A stretch of DNA of 29,258 nucleotides from Jimgerdemannia flammicorona (Eukaryota > Mucoromycota > Endogonomycetes > Endogonales > Endogonaceae): the NCBI GenBank assembly GCA_003990745.1, contig RBNI01000570.1, positions 1-29,258 on the forward strand. Direction: 5' to 3'. The position numbers and the translations under genes were made by a program. Under the pieces are notes generated by a model. The model was not told the DNA's origin and ran no database searches. It saw only the letters and a list, made by a program, of their open reading frames with translations. Position 1 is the stretch's first letter. Every line of letters begins with the position of its first letter. Positions 10,690 through 21,951 of the stretch are shown here, piece after piece.

Positions 10690-11449
10690 ATTTCATATTT
10701 CAAGATCTATTAAAACTGAACTAAGTTTCAAAAATACTTCAAGTTGAAATAACTACTGAACTCAAAGCCAGAAATAAAAAAAAAAAAAAAAAATTAGAGA
10801 ATATTAGCTCTCCTCTACTCAGATCACTATTATTAAAAGAGTGTATAAGCTATTCAAGAAGGATGAGTTAGTCTTAACTTATTTCTGAGAAGTAGCTCTA
10901 AGAGATTTTAGATATATTAAGAGACAATACAAGGAGATTTAATTGATCAAGACTTGGGAGTTTGAGTGAATAGAATATTTTAGAGACAAATTATCTATTC
11001 AGGAAAAAGTTGTGATAGTTGATCTGAATTAGTAATATAAATCAGAAAAATAGACATTTTATTATAGTATCTGAATCTGATTTCCAAACATAGTATAGCT
11101 TTATAATAGCAGATATTGAAATCTCTGCAATTACCAAAATTCTAGCAGATGTCAAAAGATTCAATATTTGTAAAAAGTGACTCATAACTTAATCACTCTA
11201 TAGCTAGTAAACTTGTATAAATATCTCTAGTATCTAGAGTGAATAAACCTCAGATTGAAATAGTTCAAAGTAAAAAGAAAGTAAGAGAACTATATAGTAA
11301 GTCTATAAGTAGATATACTTCAAACTCATACCTCTGTATCCTGAGAACTCTGCAAGAGTCAGAACAAGATCAAGTTTCTAAAATATAGAAATCTACTATA
11401 CTTTCAAGGTTAGGCATCTGCTATATTATATTAAATAAGATAAATTTAA
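10690..11449. other. AT-rich relic with an A18 tract; no gene seen
   Basis: An A18 run lies at 10776-10793, preceded by ccagaaat. It may be the poly(A) end of a plus-strand element ending there, or slippage. Beyond it the plus strand shows short open segments (KRVYKLF, DELVLTYF, EVALRDFRYIKRQYKE) broken by stops, again like a mutated transposon ORF without a recognisable domain. Confidence 0.5.
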
Positions 11450-11801
11450 CAGTAGTAGGAGGGGGCACAATGGGAGCCAGGGGAGGGCCAGAAGGACCAG
11501 TGAGAGAGATAAAGTCTGAGTCAAGGTTGAAGAAGATAGAAGGGAAGCAAAATGATATATAAAAGATAAGAAATAAGAATGGATAAAAAACAGAACAGAA
11601 ATTGCATTAGCTATTTATTGCTACATATGTAAAAGTATAGTTCTTATATATAAAATATAATATCTCAAAAGGGAAAATATACTATAATATAGAGTTAATC
11701 AAATTAGAAACCACATAATAGTCAGAGATAAAGAGAGAGCCAATCTCAGTTGTAAGATAAAAATCACAAATAAACAAATCCAAATCAAGATTAAAAAACA
11801 T
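11450..11801 (-). repeat. Left arm of a 0.34 kb imperfect inverted repeat, LTR-like
   Basis: The reverse complement of this arm matches 11964-12302 along its full length, differing mainly by transitions and a few indels. Read on the minus strand it starts tgttttttaatctt, has TATATATAAG (complement of 11643-11652), then AATAAA (complement of 11624-11629), like an LTR 5' end followed by leader. Homology stops abruptly at 11450, so this copy is truncated. Confidence 0.85.
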
Positions 11802-11963
11802 CCTGGTCCCCTCTGGGATCTCATGCTCACTCCAGACCAGAGTCTCAGTCTTTGTTCTGCTTCTCTCTACTGTCTTTGGTCTCTCAACTTTATCTTAGGC
11901 TTGCTACAGCTCACTTTGCTTGACCTCACCTCTTACTTATACTCACTTCTCCAGAGTTTATAA
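11802..11963. other. Spacer between the two inverted arms
   Basis: 162 bp of C/T-rich, less AT-biased sequence that shows no self-complementarity beyond a small ctggtc...gaccag pairing at its left end. No gene. Confidence 0.6.
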
Positions 11964-12302
11964 ATGTTTTTTAATCTTAATTTTGATTTGTTTTTTTGTG
12001 ATTTTTATCCTACAACTGGGATTGGCTCTCTCCTTATCTCTGACTATCATATAGTTTCTAATTCGGTTAACTCTGTATTGTAATTTTTAGAATGTTATAT
12101 TTTATATATAAGGACAGTATTTTTATATAGCAATAAACAGCTGATACAATTTCTGCTCTATTCTTTATCTGTTCTTATTTCTCATCTTCTATATATCATC
12201 TTACTTCTCCTCTATCTTCTTTGACCTTGGCTTGGACTTTGTCCCTCTTGCTGGTCCTTCCAGCCCTCTCCTAGCTTCTATTATACTCTCTCTTACTACT
12301 GC
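11964..12302 (+). repeat. Right arm of the inverted repeat, LTR-like 5' end of element C
   Basis: Begins atgttttttaatc and mirrors the left arm out to ttactactg. TATATATAAGG is at 12103-12113 and AATAAA at 12132-12137. The first ~150 bp give a transposon-LTR impression (TG start, TATA, poly(A) signal). The last ~100 bp of the arm run into the open frame of element C, so the arm would be LTR plus leader plus the start of a gag-like ORF. Confidence 0.8.
12103..12137 (+). promoter_or_regulatory. TATA box and AATAAA in the right arm
   Basis: TATATATAAGG at 12103-12113 and AATAAA at 12132-12137, both conserved in the left arm on the other strand despite divergence of the arms. Confidence 0.4.
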
Positions 12303-12635
12303 TACTACTTCTACCTCCAGGGCTTCTACTGCTGATATAGCTATGGAAGATGCTCTTTCTGTTTTCTCCTCTGTTTACTTCTCTCCTACCAATATCTTAT
12401 TTGATACCTATATGTTTTCTGCTGTTCTCTCCCTTTCTCTCAACCTTTACTTGTTAGGCTATTCACTTTTCACTCAGTTCTACTTAGTCCTCACCCTCTT
12501 GCTTGTCTTCAATGTGACATTGATACCATGATTTCTCTTATTATCAAGTTCTCTGTCCTCTCTAAGGAGCATCATCAAGTCTTCTCTGAGGAGGTCTACT
12601 AAGCTTCAATCAATGCTAAGACTGCTGTTACCAAT

Positions 12636-13358
12636 ATGGTATATAATGCTATCTCTGCAGCTTCTAGCCAATTTCATCAAGACTATACTATCTTTATAGT
12701 TCTTACTGCCTCTTGCCTTACTGATACCACTCTCTTTTATAGCTTTCAAGCCAATAAGGTTTCTTCTACTACTACTAATATTGATGTTATTTGTCATTTC
12801 CTAGTTGCTAGTAGCTCCTTTCTATCTCACATTCATAAAGCTAAGGTCTTACATATTACTGCTACTGCTCACACTGCTACCACTACTTCTATCTCTATCT
12901 CTCCTGAGATTTCTGTCTCTGAGATCATTTGGGCTGAAGCTCAGACCACTGCCTATGCTGAGGTTTGCTCTTATACTACTGCCACCACCAAGGGCCCTAA
13001 GGCCCCCAAGGCCCTCAAGATCTCTGCTATCAAGGAGTTATTGGTCTCTTCTCACTCTCTCTTCCTTAAGGCTGCTTCCCATTATAGTTATAGTCTTGAT
13101 ATTCATTCTGTTGGCTCCTGGCTCTGCTCTGCCTACTCTGGCTGCCTCCACCAGACCTATTGGTACTCTGCCAAGTCTGTCTGCCCCCATGGGGGTACTC
13201 CTCTATCTGCTATAGCTTCTGTCACTATCTCCTCCTCCTCTTCCAAGACTTTGTCCTATTCTTGCTCTCTCTCTGCCTCTTCTGCTACCTCTGGGTCTCA
13301 CTCTCTCCATGTCTCTGAGTATAAAGACTGCACAAAGAGTTGTGGTCACAAGGTCTGA
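12636..13358 (+). pseudogene. 240-residue open frame of element C, gag-like position, function unknown
   Basis: ATG at 12636 to TGA at 13356-13358. It is rich in Ser, Thr and Ala; the middle carries a basic KGPKAPKALK block and then a Cys/Trp/His-containing stretch (GSWLCSAYSGCLHQTYWYS). The frame continues upstream to at least ATG 12532 past one TAA. After the TGA the same frame adds a Lys-rich segment (LSKKAKKKEK) before TAA. It sits just downstream of the LTR-like arm. I do not recognise it, and base composition may account for the length of the frame. Confidence 0.3.
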
Positions 13359-13823
13359 TACTCTAATGGGGTCTACTCAAGGTTATCTATTTTACCTCTC
13401 TCAAAAAAAGCCAAAAAAAAGGAGAAGATCTCCTGCTCTTAAACTTCCTCCTGATCTGATTCTCTCTTGATATCTCAGTCCCTTCTCAGATCCCATTGTT
13501 GCTTCTAATATATTCTGAGTAGTTCCTCATATTGTTCCTCTTTTGTCTTTTCTAGTTACTTATTCTGAACTTTCAGATTTATTCTTCTTCTGGGGCTCTT
13601 TTAACTTCTTCTTTTTCTTAGACTAACTGTTCTCTTACTTCTTTTCAAACTTTTGCACTCTCCTTGAGTCCTTATTTTATCTTTCCAGTGACTTATTTCT
13701 AATTTTCCTTTGTTAATCTGACTTATCTTAAGTATTTTCATCATACTCTTGATCTTGCCATATTCTTTGAAGGTTGTACTAAGTTGTTCTCTTACTATCA
13801 TATTCCTAGCAAATGAGTTTCTC

Positions 13824-13834
13824 CTCTCAATGTC
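13824..13834. repeat. LINE-2 target-site duplication, left copy
   Basis: ctctcaatgtc immediately before the T-tail. It pairs with 19698-19708 (ctctcaatatc), 10 of 11 identical, with the single difference G versus A. Confidence 0.75.
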
Positions 13835-13935
13835 TTTTTTTTTTTTTTTTTTTTATAGTCACTTAGACTTTGCCATTTATTACTAATCTATTACATATGT
13901 ATAATTACATTATTCCCTCACACTACCCAATACCC

Positions 13936-16900
13936 CTAGGGAGCCTCCCCCTTCTTTATACCCTCATACTTGAAAGCCACTCTGCCACCAACCACTCCAA
14001 CTCTCCTCTCACTCTATTTACAGATTTTCTCCACCAAGTCATACCACTGACCCCCCTGCAGACTCCATCTCAACCACCAGCTCATCAAGATATCCTCCAC
14101 CAACTCTTCCCACTTTGCCAACTACTTCCTTAAACTCAAATACTTTTTTTTCTCAAACACAAACTGCTAGTGATCTGCTAGTCTCATCTACACTACTAAT
14201 ATCCAACCCAAAGTCAGCCACTCCCTCTCTATTCTCTCTACCAATCTATCTCTCAGATCCTCTCAATGCCCCCAATCTCCATCCCCCCTATATATAGCAC
14301 TCAACCTATTCTCAACTACTAACCAAAAGTCTCCAAGTATCTTATACTCTTCTAGCCAATATTCTGACATCTATACAAACCCCTCTTCCTGTCCTATATT
14401 ATAGTACTCCTTATAATCAAAGTTCCCTCTCATGGCCTGAGTGAAAGTTGAGCATAATATTCCTCTACAGTATATACCACCAAACTACCCAGTACTTGGG
14501 TGGCAATCATTGTCTTATCACTGCACTCCAGATCCAGATTCTATTCTAGTCTCACTCCTCTCCAATTCTGGCTATCTGCCAGCTACTAGGCCATACATCC
14601 TGTCTCATCCCTCTCTGGCACTCTACCCCATCACCAATATCAAAGTCTATGAGAGGAGTGCCCTCCAGCAATCCTTGATCTCATCTCCATATTTCTGGGC
14701 CCCAAGGCACTGCTCCTTCATCTCTCTGCCAGTGAATTCTGATATGGTGAGCCTTATCCATTACTCTCCACCAGAAGCCCTTATATCTTATACACTCCCT
14801 ATTAGAAAGTCCAACTAAGAACAGCAAATCTCCAGTTACTTCTCTTGGTAAGCACTATATCTCCCAGACCTTCTTCATCAGAGGAACCCAACTACCCCCC
14901 CTCAGTTCCACTGCTCTCTTCAGCCACCATGCTCACAGACAATATAGCCTCTTTGGGAAGTTAACCAGTCCAAGGCCCCCTCTAGTCACTGGCAATGACA
15001 AGATTTCCTAGCTAATCTGACTCCTCTGCTCAGCTCAGATCTAATCTTTTGCTAGCTTCAATAGCCTCTTTACTATCCAGACTAGAAAGTCCAGATAATA
15101 TACCAAATACCACAACTTCAGTAGCTAGTAAATATTCAAAATTACAATGTGCCCTGCCAAAGATATGTAGTGGTCTCTCCAATCTCTCAGAACCTCCCCC
15201 CAGATAGCCACTCATTGCTCTCACCAAGCATATATTAGGACTGATCTATATATGGAGAGATAAATGCCCAAGTATCTCACAGTCGCTCCAGCAGAAACAA
15301 TTGTTCCAATGACATCCCCTCCCACCAGACCATTATCTAACACTATCATTTTGTACTTGTACTAGTTAAGTTTAGTCCCAGAGTATGCCTCATATCACTC
15401 CACTGTTTTTTAGAGTTCCTTGACATCAGCAATCGACCCTAGACTAACTACCATATTATCTGCAAAGGCTCTACCTTCCAAACAATACCAAATATAGAGA
15501 GCCCCCCTATCTTCTACTGAATCCTATTCATTAATAGCTCCAAGGACAGAGCATACAAAATCAGAGACAGGAGGTCCCCCTGGGGTATGCCCCTCCCTAG
15601 GGAGAATGCTATCTCTTTATATTCATTGCACATGAGTGTTACTTGACTCTTTTCCAGTAGACTGATCATTGCTACTTGAAACTACTAAGGAATATCAATC
15701 CTGTCCAAAACCTTTGCTAGCTAGACTCACTACACATAGTCATAGGCTTTTTCTGATCCAAGAATACCAGCCTCTCATCCAGCCCACAGGCTCAAGCTCC
15801 TTCAATAATGCCATGCACCTAGGCCATACCATCTCTAATGAGCCAGCTCCCTATAAACCCTTGCTACTTCTCACCCAAAACTTGCTGGGCCACCTTCTAT
15901 AGCCTTACCACCACCACCTTAGTGACCAACTTCCTATTCATATCCAGAAGCATAATAGGCTGCCAATTCTTCCAGTCCTCTCTTTTACTCTTATCCTTAT
16001 AGCACCACCAGCCCCAGATCTTACTCCCCCACCCACCTCCCTGACTGTAGTACTAAGTCACACATTACTATTATCTCTCCCAATACCCCAGATACTCCCA
16101 GCATCAGCATCCTCTTCCAAAAGTCCCAGGGCAGCCCATCCTCACCAGGCACTATGTCTAGTATAGTCACAACAAGAATCTGGCAAATCTCCTCCTTCTG
16201 AACTAGTATCACTAAACCATCTAGCCTATCTACTTGTAGTGAGTACCAATCTTCCAAAGCATGTGCAATAGTAGTAGCCATTACCCCATCCTCCTCCTCA
16301 CTCCACAAACTGCTCCACCTCTCCTTGAGCAAACCCAGAATGTTCTGTATATTATACATCAATAATCCATCTGAATTCAGAACTCCCTCCCACCTCTACC
16401 TCACCCCCCTTACCTACAGGATCCTTGAAAGATATTTAGATGACCTCTTCCTCTCCTCAAGCCCCTGCTAGCATAATTAGATAGTTAAACTCTATACCCA
16501 TATCTCCTTCTTTTCCCTCAATATCTGTCATAGCTCATTGATCTCCATCCTAGCCCAGCTCAACTACCAGTTCTCCACCCCCTCTAGGGTCAAAAGATCA
16601 GCCCAATTCTCCAAAAGTCAAGCCAGTCTAGCAGAAGCCCAGTTCACCCTCCTTCTCCTCTATCTGCCCACCACCTCTTCTACCTATCTCTAATAAACTC
16701 TAGCAGCCCCCTTCAACCTTGCCCACTAAATATCAATTGTGACACCCCCTTAAACCCAACTCTCTACCCTCTACTGAATGTTCTCTGCCCACTTGTCCCA
16801 CAATATCTTCTCAGCCAACAAAGAGGAATTTAGGTATCAATGTCCAGGCCCATCCCCACTCCCCCCAAAATGTCCCTGTCTCAATAGCCCCCAATGATCA

Positions 16901-17574
16901 GACTACAGACACCACTCAATCTCTAGTAACTTCCAGACATCCAGCCCCCAACAATCTGTCATCAGCACCCAGTCAATCCTCATCCCCAGACCATTCATCC
17001 AGTGTGTATATACTTGTCTGTCTTCCCAGAATCCCCTTCTAGTATCTACTAAAGAGCTCAGTCTTTCCACATCCTCCCATACCACCAGGTCCCCACTTTT
17101 ACCCTCAGCACCCCTCTCTCTATCAGTCCTATCCACCCATACATCCCAGACCATATTAAAGTCTCCTTTGAGAATATCCACTCTGGTCTTTGTAAGGACC
17201 CCACTTTCTCTAAGACCCTCCACCTACTCCACCCACTTACTCCACACAGCAGAGCAGTAATATGAATCCACAGTAACTAGCTCTCAACCAAGTTGACACC
17301 ACTCTCCCCACACCAGTCAGTTCCCCCAGCTCTTCACATCCTATATCTCTCCTTTGCCTCTCTGAACCAAGATCCCAACCTTATCCTTCTATACCACTAC
17401 ACTTCCCCATTCTCTCATCTACTCTATTCTATCTAAGTTATTCTCACATCTGATATTCTGCAACAGAAAGAGATCAGCCTCCAATCTCTTCATCTATATA
17501 AAAATGTTCCATCTTCACACTGAACCCTACAATCCATTTATATTCATAGAGAAAATGTTTATTGTACTATTCAT
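13936..17574 (-). pseudogene. LINE-2 ORF2 (endonuclease-reverse transcriptase), heavily broken, catalytic Asp lost
   Basis: ATG 17574 (MNSTINIFSMNINGL, then stop). The endonuclease shows GDFNMV, THWMNGLGMRIDWVL and SDHWGLL within 17223-16890. The RT N-terminus has VPGEDGLPWDFWKRM near 16150-16100. An indel near 16005 shifts the frame before YKDKSKREDWKNWQPIMLL. The catalytic FADD box reads FADN at 15455-15466: GAT has become AAT at 15455-15457, a TpG to TpA change. Downstream the frame is broken many times but can be followed into the C-terminal region (LTLGWILVV near 14180), where Trp 14218-14220 marks a codon that is a stop in LINE-1. It ends at TAG 13936-13938 after KYEGIKKGEAP. Confidence 0.88.
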
Positions 17575-17605
17575 AAGAGATAATGTGAAGTGTTATACTC
17601 TTCCT

Positions 17606-19598
17606 CTACAAATCTACATTTACTCTCTTCTGTACCAAGTCTAAGTTATGTTCTGCAGTCAATCTCTCCTCTTCAGCTGTCTTAGCCTCCAATCTAACCA
17701 GAAGTTCAGCCATCTCACTATTCTTCTTTTTCTCAAAGTCCTCTTGATACTCCAGGCAGGCCTCCTATCAGAGCTACAATCCATAACACTCTGCCCAATA
17801 GAAGGCAGCCCTCTCACCAGCAATAACTGCCAGCTCAGCCTCCCTCTCCTTATCAATCTCATATCATTCCTCCTCCAGATAAATTGTAAGTATCTCTGCC
17901 TTCAGTGCCTCCACTACTCTATTACTATATAGAATCTGTACCCAATGCTCATCACTCATCACTCTCAGGTCTACTTCTCCCAACTCTTCAGCCACAAAGT
18001 TATTCATCATTCAGCATACCCATAGTAGGTTTCCTACTTTCTTCTCTCCTGGAGTTGCTGGCCTTTCTGTACTCAGCATTGAGGTATCTGCCCCTGTACT
18101 CACTATCTTATCTCACTCTACCTCTAGGATATCCACCAGTTCATCCTTATCAACTGCTACTACCTGTCCCCCTTTTGCCACCTCAGGAACTCCAAAGTGT
18201 ACTTGCTGGGCACCATACATTGGTACATCCTCCACCATCCAGCCCCTCACAGCTGGATCTCTCCTAATAAGAGGAGAAGTGTTCTCCTAGATCTTGAATA
18301 TACCATCAGTATATAGATCATTACTCAGCATCTTCTCTGCCTCATCCAGACCCTTCTCTAATTCTTACTGATCCAAATACTTGCTTTGGCACCCCCAGAC
18401 TCCTCAACTCCACTAGCATCCTTCTCTGCCCTTTCTTTCAGGTTCATCAACAACTCTCTCTGCCTCTTGAATTCTTGAGACCTCTCCCATAGCCTCTTGT
18501 CAATGCAAACCTGTTTTTCATCCATGATCTCCAAATGTATCGACTCCTCCAAGCCTTTATCCTCCACTCCACAGCTCTACTCAGCTCCTCCAATGTCTCC
18601 AACAAATCCTCCTCCTCCTTCTCATTCCCCTTCACCCTTGTTACCTTATACACAAAGGTCCCACACATCATCATCAATGGCCAATCATGAGTCTTCCTAG
18701 TAGTCTCCCTCTCTACCAGCCAAAGCCAAACATCAATATTCCCTATTCTGAATGAGATCCCTTCCCAGACTTGAGAGCTAATATCAATTATCTTGCCATA
18801 CTTAGTTATGACCTCCTCTACTCTTCTCCTTATCTCCATAGCAGTCACTGTAGGCATTCCTTTCACTAGAAGTTGTACCACTCTGGGGTCCCACCTCAAG
18901 CATTATACCATCAGAATATACACCTCCCTAACAGTCAACTCCACCTTCAGCATAGCTTCCAATGGCTCAGCCTTCTCAAAGCCCACCTCCACTTCTTCTA
19001 AACCCCTTAGGAACTTCACTGATACTGCTCTATCCATTTGCTTTGCAATTAGTCCCAAGACTATCTTTATTATTACCACTAAGCCCCAGAAGTACAGAGT
19101 GACTGCAAACTCTGAGATTGACTTTTTGAGTAATTGTGCTACCACCAGTCCTGTTATATCATCAGCTAGATCACTAGGTCTCATACCTTTTCCATAGCTT
19201 GGTCCACCATCAGCAGTCCCATCTAGATTTTTTTTCAGATTGCCCATCATGCTCCCATCAGCAGTCACTCTCTCAGCTGCTATACCACTAGCTCTACTAC
19301 TCTGGCCTCCCAGAGGGATTCCTCCTTGAAGCCACTGTCCTGTAGTCTTCACTGTCTCCTTGTCTCTTCTCAGCCAACTCTCCAGCCCAGCTCTCTGCTG
19401 ACCCCCCTTTATCTTATCTGCAAAGCTTGCTCTCTCTGTCCTCTGACCTCTAGTACTTCTTCCTCCCCTACTATATCCTTCTGCCAGCAGACCCCTCATA
19501 CTTTCCCCCAAGCCAGGACTCTTCCCCACATACTGCTAGTCAAACATACCAGAGTCATCCTGTCTAGTATATACCTCAGAATGCTCATCAGTCACTAT
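17606..19598 (-). pseudogene. LINE-2 ORF1, heavily broken
   Basis: By alignment with LINE-1 the frame starts near 19598, where ATA stands in place of a plausible ATG; the next ATG in frame is at 19547. Soon after (FD-stop-QYVG) TAG replaces the Trp found in LINE-1 (FDWQYVG). The conserved block is present (MRWDPRVVQLLVKGMP from 18899, then WEGISFRIG). A stop TAA sits at 18903-18905, and a frameshift near 18555 separates EWRIKAW from LEESIHLEIMDEKQ. The C-terminal part contains GAQQVHFGVPEVA and an acidic region, ending in TAG at 17606-17608, 31 bp before ORF2, the same spacing as in LINE-1. Confidence 0.85.
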
Positions 19599-19697
19599 GA
19601 TACTAGTATTTTTTCTCCAAAAACTATGTTGTAAGTATTGCCAAAAGGTTGTATAATCTGAATGTTACTAGAGAAAGATGTGCCTGGTGGTATCTCT

Positions 19698-19708
19698 CTC
19701 TCAATATC
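19698..19708. repeat. LINE-2 target-site duplication, right copy
   Basis: ctctcaatatc; see 13824-13834. It fixes the 5' end of LINE-2 at 19697. Confidence 0.75.
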
Positions 19709-20752
19709 TCTTCACACTACATATTCTAAGACATAGCCTGCTTGCTGACCCTTCTGGGTTACACTCACTCTTATCTAGTTTTGGACTGTACTGTACATAC
19801 TGTACTTAAATCAGTCAAGCAACTGCCTTTGCACTTGCTTACAGTTACTGATAAGAACTAAGGTTTTGCCTATATTTCTTAATTACTTTACCTTAGTGGC
19901 TTTACTGCTCTCCTCTATACTACAGCCTATGAGCTATATGTCCTTAGATTGGATGAGATATACTTCATTCTCTAGATTGATCTGGCTTATATAGTCTTAC
20001 TTTTGGATTCTCTATTTGTATCTTCTGTTTTTTAATTCTTTCAGGACTCTTTGTCCTTGCCAGATATTTGTCCCCTGGTTTTCTATACTCTTCCTAAAGT
20101 TTATAAGTCTGTTTTGGCTTAGTATTCCATTACAGCTATCTTTTATTCACCTACTACTAAGGTCTTGAAATAGTTATCCCATTTCTTCCTCTCTTGGATG
20201 GCTTTTCTTCAACACCATCTTAGGCCTGAGTATACTATTCTTTATATTACTCAGGAGCTCATACTTCTCTATTCTATTATTGTATCTGTTTACTGTTTTT
20301 TCTATTTAGTTTTTAGTGATTTCTCCTCCTTTTATACTACTATTCATTTTGACAAGATTGAAGATTGTCTTCACTTCTTATATTCTATTGTCTTTTTTTT
20401 GGACTCTCTAGTTTCATTGGCTTCTATTATTGAGCTTACACTCCTTATCTACTACTCTAATTACTTTGAGTTTGTCCTTAGCTCCTTTTGCTAGATTTCT
20501 GGCATTATTATAGAAATAAATTATATCTCCATCTTTATCAACCTTATTGGTCTAGCCTATGAACTTCACACACTACATAATTCTTCTTTATCTCTAGCTA
20601 TTACATTTCAGACTAGAGATATCTTCTTCTATTGATATATTGATAACTTTATTATTCTTACTATTGCTGGCATTGATATTCCTAGTATGTTTCATTGTAT
20701 TTATCCTCTTTATCATTCTATTATATAGATATATAGTATAATCAGTATTCTC
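19709..20752 (+). pseudogene. Element C, right part: reading frame that continues across LINE-2
   Basis: If LINE-2 and one TSD copy are removed, a plus-strand frame followed from about 13540 to 13834 continues in phase here to about 20750, some 445 codons in all. Internal stops are about a dozen (TAA near 19733, 19859 and 19884; TAG near 19970 and 20120; TGA near 20636). The cleanest stretch is 20198-20494 (MAFLQHHLRPEYTILYITQE, then hydrophobic segments). Pyrimidine richness again inflates open frames and hydrophobicity, so the coding strand is uncertain; the minus strand also gives hydrophilic segments between stops. No domain recognised. Confidence 0.35.
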
Positions 20753-21809
20753 TTTTTAGATCTTTTCATTTCTCTTTCTCTTTTCTGAACTATTTTTTAT
20801 TTCAAATTTCCCCATTCTCAATAGTTTCCTGACTATCATTTCAACTATTCTCAATATACTCTTTATATATACTAGTAGCTTAAAATTAATAGATATATAT
20901 AACTATTAAATAGATTATTATAATATATGAGTCTTCTTCAGTTTACTGATATTTTTGTAGATTTTATATTTATTATACTATACTATATATTCAGATTTTT
21001 TTTTTAGATTAATCTATATAGATATCTCTTTTTTATAAATATCAGTAGTAATATTATAGTTTATTTCTCTATCAACTATCTTAAATTTATATAACTAGTT
21101 ATAACTAGATTTTAAATTTATATAAAGTTTTTTAATAAGATAAAATATAATTTTACTATTACTATCAAGTATAATAATTCTAATTTCTATAAGAAGAAGT
21201 AGCTAAATCTAAAAAATTCTGATAGATTTAAATAGCTCAAAGAAATATTATAAGCTTAAATATTCTTATAGAATTTCTGAAAGAATATATTCTAAGTTTA
21301 TTTAAGTAAATGAAGAAAATATTTATATATATAAGATCTAAAAGAAATATCTAAAAGAATTTCAAAAATAAAAATAAAAAATACTAAAAGAATACCAAGA
21401 AAGAATCTTGACAAAAAATGACTAAAAAAGGTTTGCAATATTTCAAAAGATTCTATAGCTAGCTAAGCTAAGATACTTGATACTAAGAGAAGATTTCTAA
21501 GTATTTAGAAAATACTGAAATATTGTAAAATATTCAAGAAATAATGAGAAAAGACTAGAGAAAAGATGTAAAAATAAGCTATAGCTAAGGAAATTATTAC
21601 AGATTAGAACTAAAATAAATGATAACTTTTGATCCTTAAAGATTTCTTCTCAGTCAGATATATTATAGAAGACAATGTAATTATTCATTGACTTATAGCC
21701 AATATTATCTATATATCATAGTTCTAATATATCTATCTATACTGGTCAATAAGAATTTTTTTTTTTTCCTTCAAGATTTATTTTGCATCCAAAGCATGCT
21801 GTGGAAGAT
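20753..21809. other. AT-rich relic DNA with a T12 tract; no gene seen
   Basis: TpA-rich, stop-dense sequence like 6612-9030. T12 at 21756-21767 might be another element tail but lacks the tatagtc motif seen at the LINE ends. The last ~60 bp (from ttcaagattt) are more balanced and continue, across LINE-3, into 27651 onward. Confidence 0.6.
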
Positions 21810-21821
21810 AATGGTCAGCCA

Positions 21822-21823
<2 letters not shown>
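21810..21823. repeat. LINE-3 target-site duplication, left copy
   Basis: aatggtcagccacc directly before the T-tail; pairs with 27637-27650 (aatagtcagccacc), 13 of 14 identical, the difference again G versus A. Confidence 0.85.
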
Positions 21824-21858
<35 letters not shown>

Positions 21859-21951
21859 GTCTCTTGGACTCCTTTATTATGAACTATCTAATACAATTAC
21901 AAAGAACACAAATCACTACTAACATCATAAATTATACAGAGGTGAAACCCT

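Larger units (their letters stand above)
12303..13834. mobile_element. Element C, left part: pyrimidine-rich transposon relic, unidentified
   Basis: The plus strand is strongly C+T-rich. Long plus-strand frames are open: 12232-12531 (99 codons), then after a frame change 12532-13358 with a single TAA at 12598-12600 (240 clean residues from ATG 12636). In that frame third positions are largely pyrimidine. However, a pyrimidine-rich strand makes stops rare in every frame (a 136-codon overlapping frame is also open), so openness alone proves little. Read on the minus strand, the same DNA gives Arg/Ser/Gln-rich segments interrupted mainly by TAG. I cannot decide the coding strand. No RT, integrase or transposase motif recognised. 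Its position behind the LTR-like arm favours the plus strand. Confidence 0.45.
13835..19697 (-). mobile_element. LINE-2: Tad1-like non-LTR retrotransposon, family A, near full length
   Basis: 5863 bp on the minus strand, with T20 at 13835-13854 as the A-tail, ORF2 then ORF1 rightward, a ~100 bp 5' UTR, and flanking 11-bp TSDs. It matches LINE-1 throughout but is far more decayed: CpG nearly gone, dozens of stops, several indels. It is inserted in element C. Being full length, it is a good reference for the LINE-1 3' end that lies outside the window. Confidence 0.94.

Noticed and set aside
12805..13215. A 136-codon Leu-rich plus-strand frame in element C
   Set aside because: It overlaps the 240-codon frame and encodes almost only Leu/Ser/Pro/Arg, a product of the C+T-rich strand.
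21824..21855. T32 tract as a terminator or sequencing artefact
   Set aside because: It is the A-tail of LINE-3, directly next to a matching TSD.
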